Shown here: positions 7,447-17,600 of the stretch, piece after piece | How the letters are laid out: each line of letters opens with the position of its first letter | Numbering within the stretch: position 1 is the first letter of the stretch | Assembly (NCBI RefSeq): GCF_001625575.1 | Contig: NZ_AUXV01000002.1 | Location: 143,737-207,736 of the forward strand | Reading direction: 5' to 3' | DNA: 64,000 bases | Source of the DNA: Pseudoalteromonas luteoviolacea S2607 | Lineage (GTDB): Bacteria > Pseudomonadota > Gammaproteobacteria > Enterobacterales > Alteromonadaceae | Position numbers and translations under genes: made by a program | Notes under the pieces: model-generated | Told to the model about the DNA's origin: nothing | Database searches by the model: none | Seen by the model: only the letters and a program-made list of their open reading frames with translations

Positions 7447-8883
7447 TTATTGTCTTTCACCGCTCACTTCAAGCTCTTTTTCTAGATAGTGCTCTTGTGT
7501 ATGAGGCTCGTTATCACCTTCTGCGCCATGCATCCAGTCAACAAGCTTGTTGCTTAGTAAGTACATTGCAAGTGCTGATAGTAATGCGGTTGCACCTAAG
7601 CCAATGAAGATGCCCATTGCATTATTCATTGCTTCTTGTCCTTCGCCCAAGAAAGAGCCTACAAAGCCTGCGATCTTATTAGCAACGGCGGTACACAGGA
7701 ACCAGATCCCCATAAGTAAAGAAGCAAGACGTAGTGGTGCTAATTTACTTACCATAGAAAGACCGATTGGAGACAAGCATAGCTCACCAAGCGTGTGGAA
7801 AAGGTAAAATAGTACTAACCACATCATGCTAATTTGTAATGTTTGGCCAGGCTCTGCGCTTTCAGTCATAAGCGCTAACATCATTGTAAGGAAGCCAAGT
7901 GCTAAAAACACGAGACCTATGGCGAATTTAACTGGTGAATTAGGCTCTTTTTTATCTAGCTTAAGCCAAATCATTGCGACAATTGGCGCAAATATAATAA
8001 TGAAAATAGAGTTCAAAGATTGGAACCAAGAAGCTGGGATCTCAAAGCCCATTAACATACGATTAGTATAGTCATTGGCAAACAGGTTCATTAAGCCGCC
8101 CGCCTGCTCAAAGCCCATCCAGAAGATGATACTGAATACAGACATAGTGAAAATAACGCGGATTCGATCTTTTTCTACTTTGGTCAACGGTTCTTTAGTG
8201 CCTGACGCTGATTGCTGTTGTGAGAGCTTCGCTGATGGTACAACACCGATGTCACCTAAGTATTTTTGACTTAAAAGCATCTGCATGACAACTGAAATCA
8301 CCATACCGATACCCGCGGCAACGAAACCAGCCTGCCAGCTAATAACGGCGGCGACATAACCTGCCACTAGTGGACCTAGGGCGCCACCCATGTTGATACC
8401 CATGTAGAAGATAGTAAATGCACCGTCACGGCGTTTATCGCCTTCTTCATACAGATCACCAACCATAGTAGAAATATTTGGCTTGAATAAACCGTTACCA
8501 ATACATAGTAGTGTTAAGCCAATATAAAAAACGTTTTCTTCTTGGCCTGCAACAATGCTATGAGGAATACCCATAATAAAGTGGCCTGCAGCCATGAGAA
8601 TACCACCAATGATGATGGCTTTACGCTGTCCGAGTACGTTATCTGCTAGCCAACCACCGAACAAAGGGGTCAGGTATACAGCCATTGTAAATGTACCATA
8701 TAGGCTTAATGCGTCTGCATTAGTCCAACCAAAACCGCCATTTTGTACTTGCGCTACTAGATAAAGTACTAAGATTGCACGCATGCCGTAGTAGCCAAAT
8801 CGCTCCCACATTTCCGTGCCGAAAAGCAAGAATAGGCCTTTAGGGTGACCTAGGATCTCGCCTCGATTAGGTAATGAATTCAT
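7447..8883 (-). CDS. POT family proton-coupled di-/tripeptide symporter
   Basis: A 478-residue inner-membrane transporter of the POT/PTR2 family. The first helix carries EMWERF (Glu24 to Phe29), the ExxERF motif that couples protons to peptide binding. The second family signature is seen in FTIFYMGINMGGALGPLVAG (about residues 157-176). The LADNVLGQRKAI loop after TM2-TM3 is the MFS-type motif. It should import di- and tripeptides with protons. The start is supported by AGGAAG before the ATG at 8883. It is bracketed by terminators and appears monocistronic. Confidence 0.94.
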   Translation of the reverse strand: MNSLPNRGEILGHPKGLFLLFGTEMWERFGYYGMRAILVLYLVAQVQNGGFGWTNADALSLYGTFTMAVYLTPLFGGWLADNVLGQRKAIIIGGILMAAGHFIMGIPHSIVAGQEENVFYIGLTLLCIGNGLFKPNISTMVGDLYEEGDKRRDGAFTIFYMGINMGGALGPLVAGYVAAVISWQAGFVAAGIGMVISVVMQMLLSQKYLGDIGVVPSAKLSQQQSASGTKEPLTKVEKDRIRVIFTMSVFSIIFWMGFEQAGGLMNLFANDYTNRMLMGFEIPASWFQSLNSIFIIIFAPIVAMIWLKLDKKEPNSPVKFAIGLVFLALGFLTMMLALMTESAEPGQTLQISMMWLVLFYLFHTLGELCLSPIGLSMVSKLAPLRLASLLMGIWFLCTAVANKIAGFVGSFLGEGQEAMNNAMGIFIGLGATALLSALAMYLLSNKLVDWMHGAEGDNEPHTQEHYLEKELEVSGERQ

Positions 8884-9112
8884 GTTTTCTTCCTAAACTT
8901 AATCATAATGTGTTTTGTGGCCTTAATATTATTGGTGAGTTAATACAGCTTTATGAAGCCAAATTAGCGCACACTTTGAACGGGTGGCCAGTTCCCAAAT
9001 TGCTTACACGCAAAGTAAATGTTGACTAACTATGCATGAAAAGCGAGTCAGTATACCCAGCGGACAGACTTTGGGGAAGCCTTACCAGCTAGGATTAGAC
9101 GTATTTAGATAT

Positions 9113-9141
9113 AAAAAAGCCAGCTCAAAGCTGGCTTTTTT
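9113..9141 (-). terminator. Intrinsic terminator after the secreted beta-rich protein gene
   Basis: A perfect 12-bp stem (AAAAAAGCCAGC pairing with GCTGGCTTTTTT) with the loop TCAAA at 9125-9129. It has A and T runs on both sides, so it could work in both directions. It starts 17 bases past the stop of the gene ending at 9159. Confidence 0.92.
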
Positions 9142-9158
9142 GTTTCAACAAGTTGTGA

Positions 9159-10367
9159 TTAACGACAATAATTGTCGACAAAGGTTAAATCGTTAATATG
9201 CTCAGGGCCGTCCATGATATAGGTCGCAACCCCAGTATTTGGATTCAATGTATAAATTTTAGCGTTTTGACCACTTTGGCGACCTGATACATAAAGAGTA
9301 CCGTCATCTGATATCGCCAAACCTGATGCCCAATTTACACCGTGCTTGCCGATCTCAGTAAGCGTCATATCAGCAGTGTCTAACGTGTAAAGTGCTTTGC
9401 CTGTTAATACATAAAGTACATTGTTATCAGCAGAGTAAGCGATGTCACCATGACTAAAGTCATCGCCTGCGTACTTCAACTTACCTAGCACTGTTTTTGC
9501 ACCAGTTGCTAAGTCGTAGTCATACATGTAGGTTTTGCTTGTAGCGCGCAGAGATAAGCCGTCATCGCTAATTGCAGAGCGGTATATAGGCCATGACGTC
9601 GCATTAGCCACTGCAGATTCCACATTACCATCTAAATCAAGAGACCAAAGCGTAGACGCTTTAGTTGATTTGTCGTTTTGCTCCATGAAGTACAAGATGC
9701 CATCTTTTGAAGCAATATTTGATGCGGTGTGCGATACACCAGAGACTTTGCTATAGGTGCCGTTTTCCACGTCAAAGTTAAATATATAGCCGTTACCAGC
9801 ATCGCCAAAATTGTTGATACCAAATAAACCGGTTACACAGTCTGCTGTTACAGATACATTGTCTAACAGTGCACCATAAGAGTCAGAGGTGCCACTGCCA
9901 CTAAAGGCAAGTGTGCTTTGCGCAGAGTCTGCTGTGACGGTTACTGTAACATGCTGCCATCCACGTGATGTGCCATTTAAATTTGCGACGACTTGACCGT
10001 TCCAGCTCACAGTTGCTTGGTTTGTTTGCGCATTGTTTGCGACACGAGGTGAGTAATAAAAACTGATGACGTAGCGCTTTCCTGCTTCTGTAGCAAGCAT
10101 CTGGTAAGCACTGTAGTTACTAGTTGAATCTAGCTCTAAGTACTGGCTTCCTTGTTGTGGTTGGATAAGCCCCAAACGGTCTGTTTGAATTTCAAAACGA
10201 GCGCCGCTTCTTTGCCAGCCTGGTAGCTCATTAAAAAGTTTCCAAGTCCCTGTGATATTACCCGATTGTTCAAAAGATCCATTGCTAACTAAATTATTAT
10301 CAGCTAATGCAGATTGGCTTGCTGTTAATGCGGTGATTAATAAAACAGATGACTTCAATAACTTCAT
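9159..10367 (-). CDS. Secreted protein: jelly-roll domain plus beta-propeller-like repeats
   Basis: A 402-residue protein of unknown function with a signal peptide (about residues 1-22, ending SALA). Residues 24-176 look like a carbohydrate-binding-type jelly roll: NLVSNGSFEQ at the start, PGWQRSG near 47, and a closing ALLDNVSVTA, a pattern seen in DUF642-like domains. Residues 178-400 contain repeated short beta blades such as GILYFMEQ, DNNVLYVLTGKALYTLD and DGTLYVSGRQSG, which suggest a propeller. The only evident cysteines flank the second part, one near 177 and one next to the C-terminus. GGGAG precedes the ATG at 10367. It is flanked by terminators and probably monocistronic. A role in binding extracellular polysaccharide is inference only. 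Confidence 0.75.
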   Translation of the reverse strand: MKLLKSSVLLITALTASQSALADNNLVSNGSFEQSGNITGTWKLFNELPGWQRSGARFEIQTDRLGLIQPQQGSQYLELDSTSNYSAYQMLATEAGKRYVISFYYSPRVANNAQTNQATVSWNGQVVANLNGTSRGWQHVTVTVTADSAQSTLAFSGSGTSDSYGALLDNVSVTADCVTGLFGINNFGDAGNGYIFNFDVENGTYSKVSGVSHTASNIASKDGILYFMEQNDKSTKASTLWSLDLDGNVESAVANATSWPIYRSAISDDGLSLRATSKTYMYDYDLATGAKTVLGKLKYAGDDFSHGDIAYSADNNVLYVLTGKALYTLDTADMTLTEIGKHGVNWASGLAISDDGTLYVSGRQSGQNAKIYTLNPNTGVATYIMDGPEHINDLTFVDNYCR

Positions 10368-10538
10368 ACGCTACTCCCAAGTATTACTCAACATCCAATG
10401 TTAGTAAATTGTTAATTTATTTGATTGCTTCTAATCTTATTTTCCTAGTTATCGGACCTCAGGTCAATTAAAACACAAAAAATGACTGGAATTTATTATT
10501 CCAGCCAGTAATGTTTGGTTAAATTTAGTTAAAAAGTA

Positions 10539-13500
10539 CTACTTTTTTCCTGAGTTCAGCTTTTTCCGTTTCTGCTGTAGGGCCAGCCAACCAGGCTTTT
10601 GGCTACGGTTGAGTGCTGCGAGCACAGCAATCGCTTTTTCCATGGTAATTCGTTGCATGGCGATGTCTTTGTAAACCTGTTGAGCGGTTTTTTTACGCTT
10701 CACTGCAGCACCAGCATCAAGGAAAGACTCAACAACTTGTAATAAAAACCGCGTTACTCGGTTTTGTTTTACGTCATCAGTCTCACCCTGCTGATCACCT
10801 TCATCACTTTGTAAGCGCTCTTTAAGGTGGGCTATTTCCGCCTGACTAAATTCATTTTGTGCGTGTGGCAGTTTGCTCAATTGCGCTAAAAAACGATTAA
10901 AGTAGTCGTGCTCAATCACGCCAATACCAGAGATTTGCGAGAGTTTAAGTAACCCGGCTCTAAATTGTGCCTGACTTATATTTGGGCTTAGAAGCTGGTC
11001 ACAAGTTTGATGTAAATGATGCCATTTTTGCCAAGCATATACGTAATTTAGTCCAGCGCCTTTGATATTTTGCATACCAACAATGAGCTGATGCTGGCCG
11101 TCTATCCCCAATTTGGCCAACTTTAATGTGAGCTCATTGGCGTTAATGTAGGGGTTTTCAACCAAATGTGTACGACTATTCAACAGCACCGTTAATCTAT
11201 CAGTTAGCGTTTTAGCGTTTGATTTTAAATCTTCAATGGCAACCAATTGGTGTGCCATGTGCCAATCAGCGGCGAGTTGCTTTAGTAGTGCTAGTTGTCG
11301 CTGGCAGCTCACCTGTTGTTCAAACAAAGTGTCAATTTGTTTTATGTCGTGAAGATCTTGAATGCCAATTTTGACATCCGGTAATAACGCTGCAAATTTG
11401 TCGCACAACATTTGATCAGAAACCAAGCATTTAAATTGCTCTAGCAGTTTGACCAAATCTTCTCTATCGTTATTTGCCACAATTCGGGCTATACGTGCCT
11501 GTAGCGCTTGATTAAAGTACGCTGAAAACCCATCAACGTTAGTGCCAATTACGACAATATGGTCAAAAATGAGATCTTCTACCAAAATATGTGCAAACAC
11601 TTTCGTTCGTGCAATTCGGTCATTGCGGTTGTTGATAAGTGCAATAGTTTGTACTTTTGGCTTTTGGCTTATGCCGAATAGGTTGAGCCGTCGCCAATTT
11701 TCAATTGTCGCGAGTCGCTCATTGGCCGACATACTGTTGACAAATGATTGTGTCAGATTACCAATGGGGGCTTGTTCAAAATGCTGCAAAACTCCGATAT
11801 CTGGTACTATTCGCTCAGCTGTTTCTTTATATACGTAGTCTTTGTTGATGCCTATGTACTGGGCCATTTTACAGACCAAAGCGATGTTGTCAGGGTGCTC
11901 CTCGTAAGGGTAAAGAGCGCGAATATCGTCGGTGATTTGAAAGCCGTCTCCCCAGTGAACCTGAATGAGTGTCGAGTTTTTGTGCTCCGCGGACTTGTTC
12001 AGGACGGGATACATCGTTTGCTCGGCGGTAAAAACTTGAGTGTCGTTACCGATAAACGCAGACATCTCACGTGCTACATCCAGGCCTGTTGGCCCTAAAA
12101 TATCTTCGTGATCAGGATACGCATTTGTTATGGTGGCAAAATTATCATTCATCCAACGGCGTAATATCCTTACGTACCTTGGTGTAAGCCCCATACATTC
12201 CCATAAAAAGACATCGGCTTTCACAGATTTAGCAAAGGTCAGCACATCACTTTGTTCCCAGATACTGGCTTTGTCAAATGGCCTAAATAAAGGCAGCTCA
12301 TGTTGCTCGCCATCACTGGTAGCGTAAATCATCATAGCTTCACATCCCGTGGTTTTCGTAATGACTTTTAAGGCGATGCTGCTAAACAGAGCTGACTTTA
12401 GTCGTTCAGTGCCCGATTTGCCGCGCGTCCCCCAGCCCCCAATGGAAATCGGAATGTGCTTTCTATTTTTACGAATTTGTTGGCTGACTTTTATATGTCT
12501 TGACCAAAAGTACGCCATAAAGGCACAAACAAAAAACACCAGTTGACTAATGCTATTTTGATAAATGGAGTACAAATACTCTTTAAACCCCAACCCAATA
12601 TTGATAAGTGCAGTACTGATAGAGGCCCTTCCAAATAGCTTTTGAATGCCTTGTTCTACAGGGAAGTGTGCATTGAGGGTGGCACCATAAGGGCTAAATT
12701 TAATTGTAAAGCCTAATGCTCTAATAGCTTCAAGGTAGTTTTGTTGCTCAATGTCTCCGCCTTTACGCATTTGGTCGAGCGCTGAAAAGCGCAACGAGAT
12801 ATGCCAGTACGCACGCAGGCGTTTCAACAGAGATGGTGGGCGCACAATGGTTAATATCCCGTCGGGCGTGTAGCTTCTCGCTTCAGGATTAATATTATCT
12901 TGGCTCAAAACCGACAGTAAATAGTCGGGTAAGGGTAAATATGGTCGTGATGAATGCTCTTTAAGGTTATAAAGTGCCTCGCCAGGCACATTTGTTTCAC
13001 TTATCTCGGCAGTCGAACAGCTTGGTACATATAATTGAGCCGACGGTTTTTTAGCTTGGGTATGGCTGAAGCTTTGTCTCTTATCCGTACTGGGTGTAAA
13101 AAACTCATGCCATATACGCCAAAAACGCCGACCTTTTGAAGTGCCGAGCTTTATTTGCCATTTACCTTCTTTTTGGTAGCCATTAAAGTCTTCTTCCGAT
13201 TGCGCGATAAAACTCAGTGCTCGACCTACGTCATCGATATTTTGGTTTGTCTCTAAAACAGCCGATTGATTGAGGCTTATTTGATCTTCAATCGTTACGA
13301 CCAAAGATTGTAAATAAAAGCTGTTGAGTTGCTCTCGAGTACGTGTGATAAAGCGTCTTACAGCAATATTGGGCTCCACCTCTAACTGTTTATTGAGTAT
13401 TTGAATAAACGTCTCAAAGACTTGATCGGGCTCGTCAGTTTCTAACTGCATATTAAGCATTAACCGAGCACTTTGCTCTAAAGCTATACGCTTTATTTCG

Positions 13501-14639
13501 AAGCTTTCCTCTCCTTGAATACAGTGCTGCCAATGGCGCATTGCAAAGTTGTCTTTGCCAAACCTCGCCGCAGTCAACTGTTTAATCAAAGTAAAACGAA
13601 TCGCATCTGCAGTTTCTGAATTGAATCTATCTTCAAGTAACTGTATAGCAAATTCATCTTCATAATAGGGCGTACACTCGATAGTTGCTTGACGTACTCT
13701 CGGGTAAGGGTGACTGCTCAGCTGCATTATCAATTTTATGTCTGAGTTGGTCAGTTCACGTTGTTGTACGAGCACACGCGGCAGTGCGATAAGAATAAAC
13801 AACTGATCATTGTTCTTTGGCTTTTCGGCGTAATCGTTTACTGACTCATCTACCTTTGCCCACATAAAACTGCGGATAAAAGTGGGCCTTTGGTGGATGA
13901 GAATTTCTAAAATATCGGTTACTGCTAGGTAAGGCGTGTTTTCCGCTTCAAGTAACTCAATGAGCTGTGCGACCAAATCCGCATCTAGTTCTGGATCTGC
14001 ACTAAACTCATGGATCAAAGAAACTTGGTTTACCAAGGCGCGAATCATACCATGTCGTATATGAACGCTATTGCTGTTCGCCAATAAATGTAAGAAGAAA
14101 GGCTGTAAATCTAGCTTTTGCCATGCCGCACTCAGATCGTCTTTACTCAATCGCAAATACCGATTTGTCAGTGCGCCAAGCTTTGATATTAAAAACTTTA
14201 GGTTTTGTTCGAGTTCTGCCACTTTACTCTGGTAACGTGAAATAACGGCACCTTCGTCAAACCACCTTGAGAAAGCGACTTTGTCTTGCTGAAGTTGCAG
14301 TCTCGTTGCTCCGAGCTGTTCAGCATATTTGAGTATGTGCAGCTCTTTTTCCGCTTTGAGTTCGGCTTTGTTTAGCCGTTCTATAAAATTTTTATAATCA
14401 GCATCAATTGCCTGTAATTGCCCGTAATGGTTTTCAATTTTATGTCGTAAAAAAGCAATAGTTTGCAAAAGCTGCCAATAGGACGTTTGCTCATGATCGG
14501 GCTTGTTTTTAACCAGTTCCCAGTCGCTGAGTTCGTCAACAAGTTGCTGATATTTGTGTTGGTATAGGTTGAGCCAAAACTTTTCAGTGTCAGCAAATAA
14601 TAAATCTTGGAGTTGATCCCTGAGGGTCTTATCTGCCAT
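10539..14639 (-). CDS. PgsB/CapB-like Mur-family amide ligase with ~690-residue N-terminal extension
   Basis: A 1366-residue protein. Residues from about 730 resemble PgsB/CapB, the ATP-dependent poly-gamma-glutamate ligase of the Mur ligase superfamily. The P-loop is GGWGTRGKSG (about 734-743), followed by TTGCEAMMIYAT, then LWECMGLTPRYV (the ECM motif) and NAYPDHEDILGPTG (the DH motif). One strongly hydrophobic stretch (about 698-714) precedes the ligase, as the anchor does in PgsB. The N-terminal ~690 residues are unusual: coiled coil (about 80-150), then helical HEAT-like repeats such as HPYPRVRQATI. The C-terminal ~300 residues are also extra and mostly helical. Bacillus PgsB is roughly 390-400 residues. 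It is the last gene of a seven-gene operon, overlapping the previous gene by 11 bases, with TTGGAGC before its ATG. Confidence 0.82.
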   Translation of the reverse strand: MADKTLRDQLQDLLFADTEKFWLNLYQHKYQQLVDELSDWELVKNKPDHEQTSYWQLLQTIAFLRHKIENHYGQLQAIDADYKNFIERLNKAELKAEKELHILKYAEQLGATRLQLQQDKVAFSRWFDEGAVISRYQSKVAELEQNLKFLISKLGALTNRYLRLSKDDLSAAWQKLDLQPFFLHLLANSNSVHIRHGMIRALVNQVSLIHEFSADPELDADLVAQLIELLEAENTPYLAVTDILEILIHQRPTFIRSFMWAKVDESVNDYAEKPKNNDQLFILIALPRVLVQQRELTNSDIKLIMQLSSHPYPRVRQATIECTPYYEDEFAIQLLEDRFNSETADAIRFTLIKQLTAARFGKDNFAMRHWQHCIQGEESFEIKRIALEQSARLMLNMQLETDEPDQVFETFIQILNKQLEVEPNIAVRRFITRTREQLNSFYLQSLVVTIEDQISLNQSAVLETNQNIDDVGRALSFIAQSEEDFNGYQKEGKWQIKLGTSKGRRFWRIWHEFFTPSTDKRQSFSHTQAKKPSAQLYVPSCSTAEISETNVPGEALYNLKEHSSRPYLPLPDYLLSVLSQDNINPEARSYTPDGILTIVRPPSLLKRLRAYWHISLRFSALDQMRKGGDIEQQNYLEAIRALGFTIKFSPYGATLNAHFPVEQGIQKLFGRASISTALINIGLGFKEYLYSIYQNSISQLVFFVCAFMAYFWSRHIKVSQQIRKNRKHIPISIGGWGTRGKSGTERLKSALFSSIALKVITKTTGCEAMMIYATSDGEQHELPLFRPFDKASIWEQSDVLTFAKSVKADVFLWECMGLTPRYVRILRRWMNDNFATITNAYPDHEDILGPTGLDVAREMSAFIGNDTQVFTAEQTMYPVLNKSAEHKNSTLIQVHWGDGFQITDDIRALYPYEEHPDNIALVCKMAQYIGINKDYVYKETAERIVPDIGVLQHFEQAPIGNLTQSFVNSMSANERLATIENWRRLNLFGISQKPKVQTIALINNRNDRIARTKVFAHILVEDLIFDHIVVIGTNVDGFSAYFNQALQARIARIVANNDREDLVKLLEQFKCLVSDQMLCDKFAALLPDVKIGIQDLHDIKQIDTLFEQQVSCQRQLALLKQLAADWHMAHQLVAIEDLKSNAKTLTDRLTVLLNSRTHLVENPYINANELTLKLAKLGIDGQHQLIVGMQNIKGAGLNYVYAWQKWHHLHQTCDQLLSPNISQAQFRAGLLKLSQISGIGVIEHDYFNRFLAQLSKLPHAQNEFSQAEIAHLKERLQSDEGDQQGETDDVKQNRVTRFLLQVVESFLDAGAAVKRKKTAQQVYKDIAMQRITMEKAIAVLAALNRSQKPGWLALQQKRKKLNSGKK

Positions 14640-17600
14640 TAATGTCTTGCTCCAAGAAGTGCGTTAACTGTAGAGACTCAAATATAATTTCGTCATGTGC
14701 AAAGGGGGCAAAACCGGTATTCTGCAGGTTGCCAAGTGTGATTTCTAAGCGCACATTGTGGTTGTTTCTAAACCAATCTTGTGTCCAATTTAAGCTGATC
14801 CAACCCGCGGTGTGTTCGCTAAAGTCAAATAGTGTTTGCCAGCCAATTGAAGTGAGATATTGCCATGTTGCGTTGGGGCGATGATCATCCGCGAATACAT
14901 AGCTGCTACTCAGTCCAACATTAAAAATATGTCCTTGATAATATTGTTGCCAGCTACCGCTAAACGTGACGGTATCTAGGCTCGTCCAATCTTCGTTCGA
15001 TACACTTGACACTTGGCCATTAAATTGACTATCAACCCAAGGTTGATAACGAATTCTATAACCGGCCTGCCAACCATGCATATGCTGGGCACGGTAAAAG
15101 TTATACATATCTTGGCTAATGAGTGGGTCATCAAGATATTCTTGTTTATCAATGCTGGTGTAATAAAAGTAGGGTTGCCACCACCATTGATGTCTTACAG
15201 ATGTATCATCTCGCCAAATTTGGCCGATAGTAGCATCAATATGACTTGTGAGGTGTGTTTCTTGGCTTGCAGTTGTCTCTTGCCAGCGATTATATAGCCC
15301 CACTTCGGAATACCACGGGGAATCATCATCTAACCAGTTGTAGACGCCATCTAGTGACCATGATTCATAGCGCAAGTTATTTACGCGATATGCACCTTCG
15401 AGTAAATACCAGTGTTGCTTAAAGCGGTTTCTAAGCCGTATACCAATATCGAGTCTATGGGCTGTTTCTATAGGCTCGCTGGTTTGGAAAATGCCATCTC
15501 GATCGTAACTGACAAAGCCTTCAATATGCGTTTTATTGCCGTCGGCATTGATCAATGGTGTATTAAAATGCCGTGCTAGTCTGTCAAAGTGGAGCTTAGG
15601 CCGTTTAAGTGGAATGGGCGTAACAGGCGGTGCTACAGCGATTTTTTGTCGGTTTAAATTGAGCTGCCAGGTAAAGAGTCTTGCCAATCTCGAGTAGCTA
15701 TTGGGAATGGTGATGACGCCTGCTGGATAAAAGTCTATCGCCTCTTTTCGCAGGTTGTCTTTAATATACTCTATTTTCACCAGTGCATCTTTTTTAAGCG
15801 CAGCAGACACAGGCTGTGAGTTGCTCGCATAATAAAATAACTGCCTTTGGTCCAATTCTATATTTTGCCAATTTTTTTGATTTAGCACTTGCACTTCAAC
15901 TTGCAAAACTTGCGACAAATAGGGGTTTAGCCAACGAACTTTAACGATACCACTGCCGAGTTCCGATTGTTGTAAACCGAACGTGCTCACATTGCCCGTA
16001 ATTGGCCATACCGTTTTTTCGTTCGCGGTCTCTATAGCAACGAGTGCTGCGGCATTTGAAATCAGCTCCGCATCAGAGAAATGAAACACTAAACGAGTTT
16101 GTAGTGACTCTAATGCACTGAAATCTAGGGACAAAGTATGATACGGGCGTATTGTGAGGCCTTTGGCGTTATCGACTTGTGAGGTATGTCGGCTAATTTG
16201 CTCTGCAATACTGCGAGACTCAAGTGCGGATAAATCGACGAGTTGTGTGCCAGCATAGTTCACGTATTGTTCGGCGGCGACCCAATGCCCGTAGCTTTGA
16301 ACACGATCATGGAGTTTGGCAAGTTGTGAGGGTACTTGCAATGTACTGAGTTTAGAGAACAACGCAGTAAACTCATAGTCTTTCAAAGTATTATTTTCGA
16401 GTCTGTACAGTGCATTATTGAGCAGTGTGGTCAACGAGTTTAAATTAGTACCAGACTGTTGATGCAACAGGTTCATAAATGGTGTGCCCAGTTCAAACTG
16501 ACTCAACTGTTGCGTTGAATATGGGTCAAAATGGGTAGAGTCAAAAACTTGAAGTTGCAAATATACAGGCGTTTTACTGCCGAGTGTGAGTGTTTCTCCG
16601 GCTTCCAACGTGATCATGCTACTCGAAGCGATAGAGAGTATATTTTCTTCGTTTGGTGTTTTTACTGAGGTTGTTGACAATACATCGCTAAATAAAGGCA
16701 TAAAATAATTTTTAGCTTGTGTGTCTACGTGTAACCACTTAATGGCATTGTCGCCATCACTTTGTCCTTCCACACGGGCGTTTACTTTGATATTGACAGG
16801 GGAATGCGCTGTTAATGTAAGTGGTGACTCGCCAACTTTAAATGCCTTGTAAGTTGCTGTATCGCCAATTAATTGGGCTTGTTCAAAGTAACTGAGATCA
16901 TAATTTGGTAAATCTTCTTGCGAGTACTCTGTGTAGCTAGCATAGCCTAGACCTTGATATAGCTTGTGGCTTTGTGCAGAAAACAACTTTGTATCATGAT
17001 CAAGCCATAAGGTCTCTAGAAATTTACCTTGTGCAAATAAGGTGCTTATGACCAACTGTGGGCAACCTTTTAAAGAAGCTTTTAAGGCGCATAAGCCTTG
17101 AATATTGAAAACCTGATTACTTTGTTGATACCGTTTGAGTAATGCATTTGCAGCAAAGTCACTGAGCATTTTATCTGGTTGTTGCAGCAGTGCTGACAAA
17201 TAGCGTAGCACTGCGTTGTCTTGATTTAGCTGGGAAAGGATCTCTAGGCGTAGATGCCAAGCGCGTAACCTGATTTCAGAATAGGGACTGTTAACTAGCA
17301 TTCTTAACTTTGGCAACGCTTCAGTCGGTGACTGTTTTACAAGATACTCCACTTCACCTAATTGGTAGCGCCAATGAGACAATGCTGCTGCACTGCTTTG
17401 CTTTGTATCAGTAAACGCATCTGACTCCGATAGCAAAGGTATATTAAACACAGAAAGGCTGTTTAAATAACTATCTGCTTTTGTTTGTTGTATTTGTGTC
17501 AATAGCTTAGTCGTAACTGCACTTTTGTCGCTTAGTTTTTTAGGCTGTGCGTAAAGCAGCTCATTGTTTGGTAGCGGCAGTAGTGTTCTTATTTGCACCG

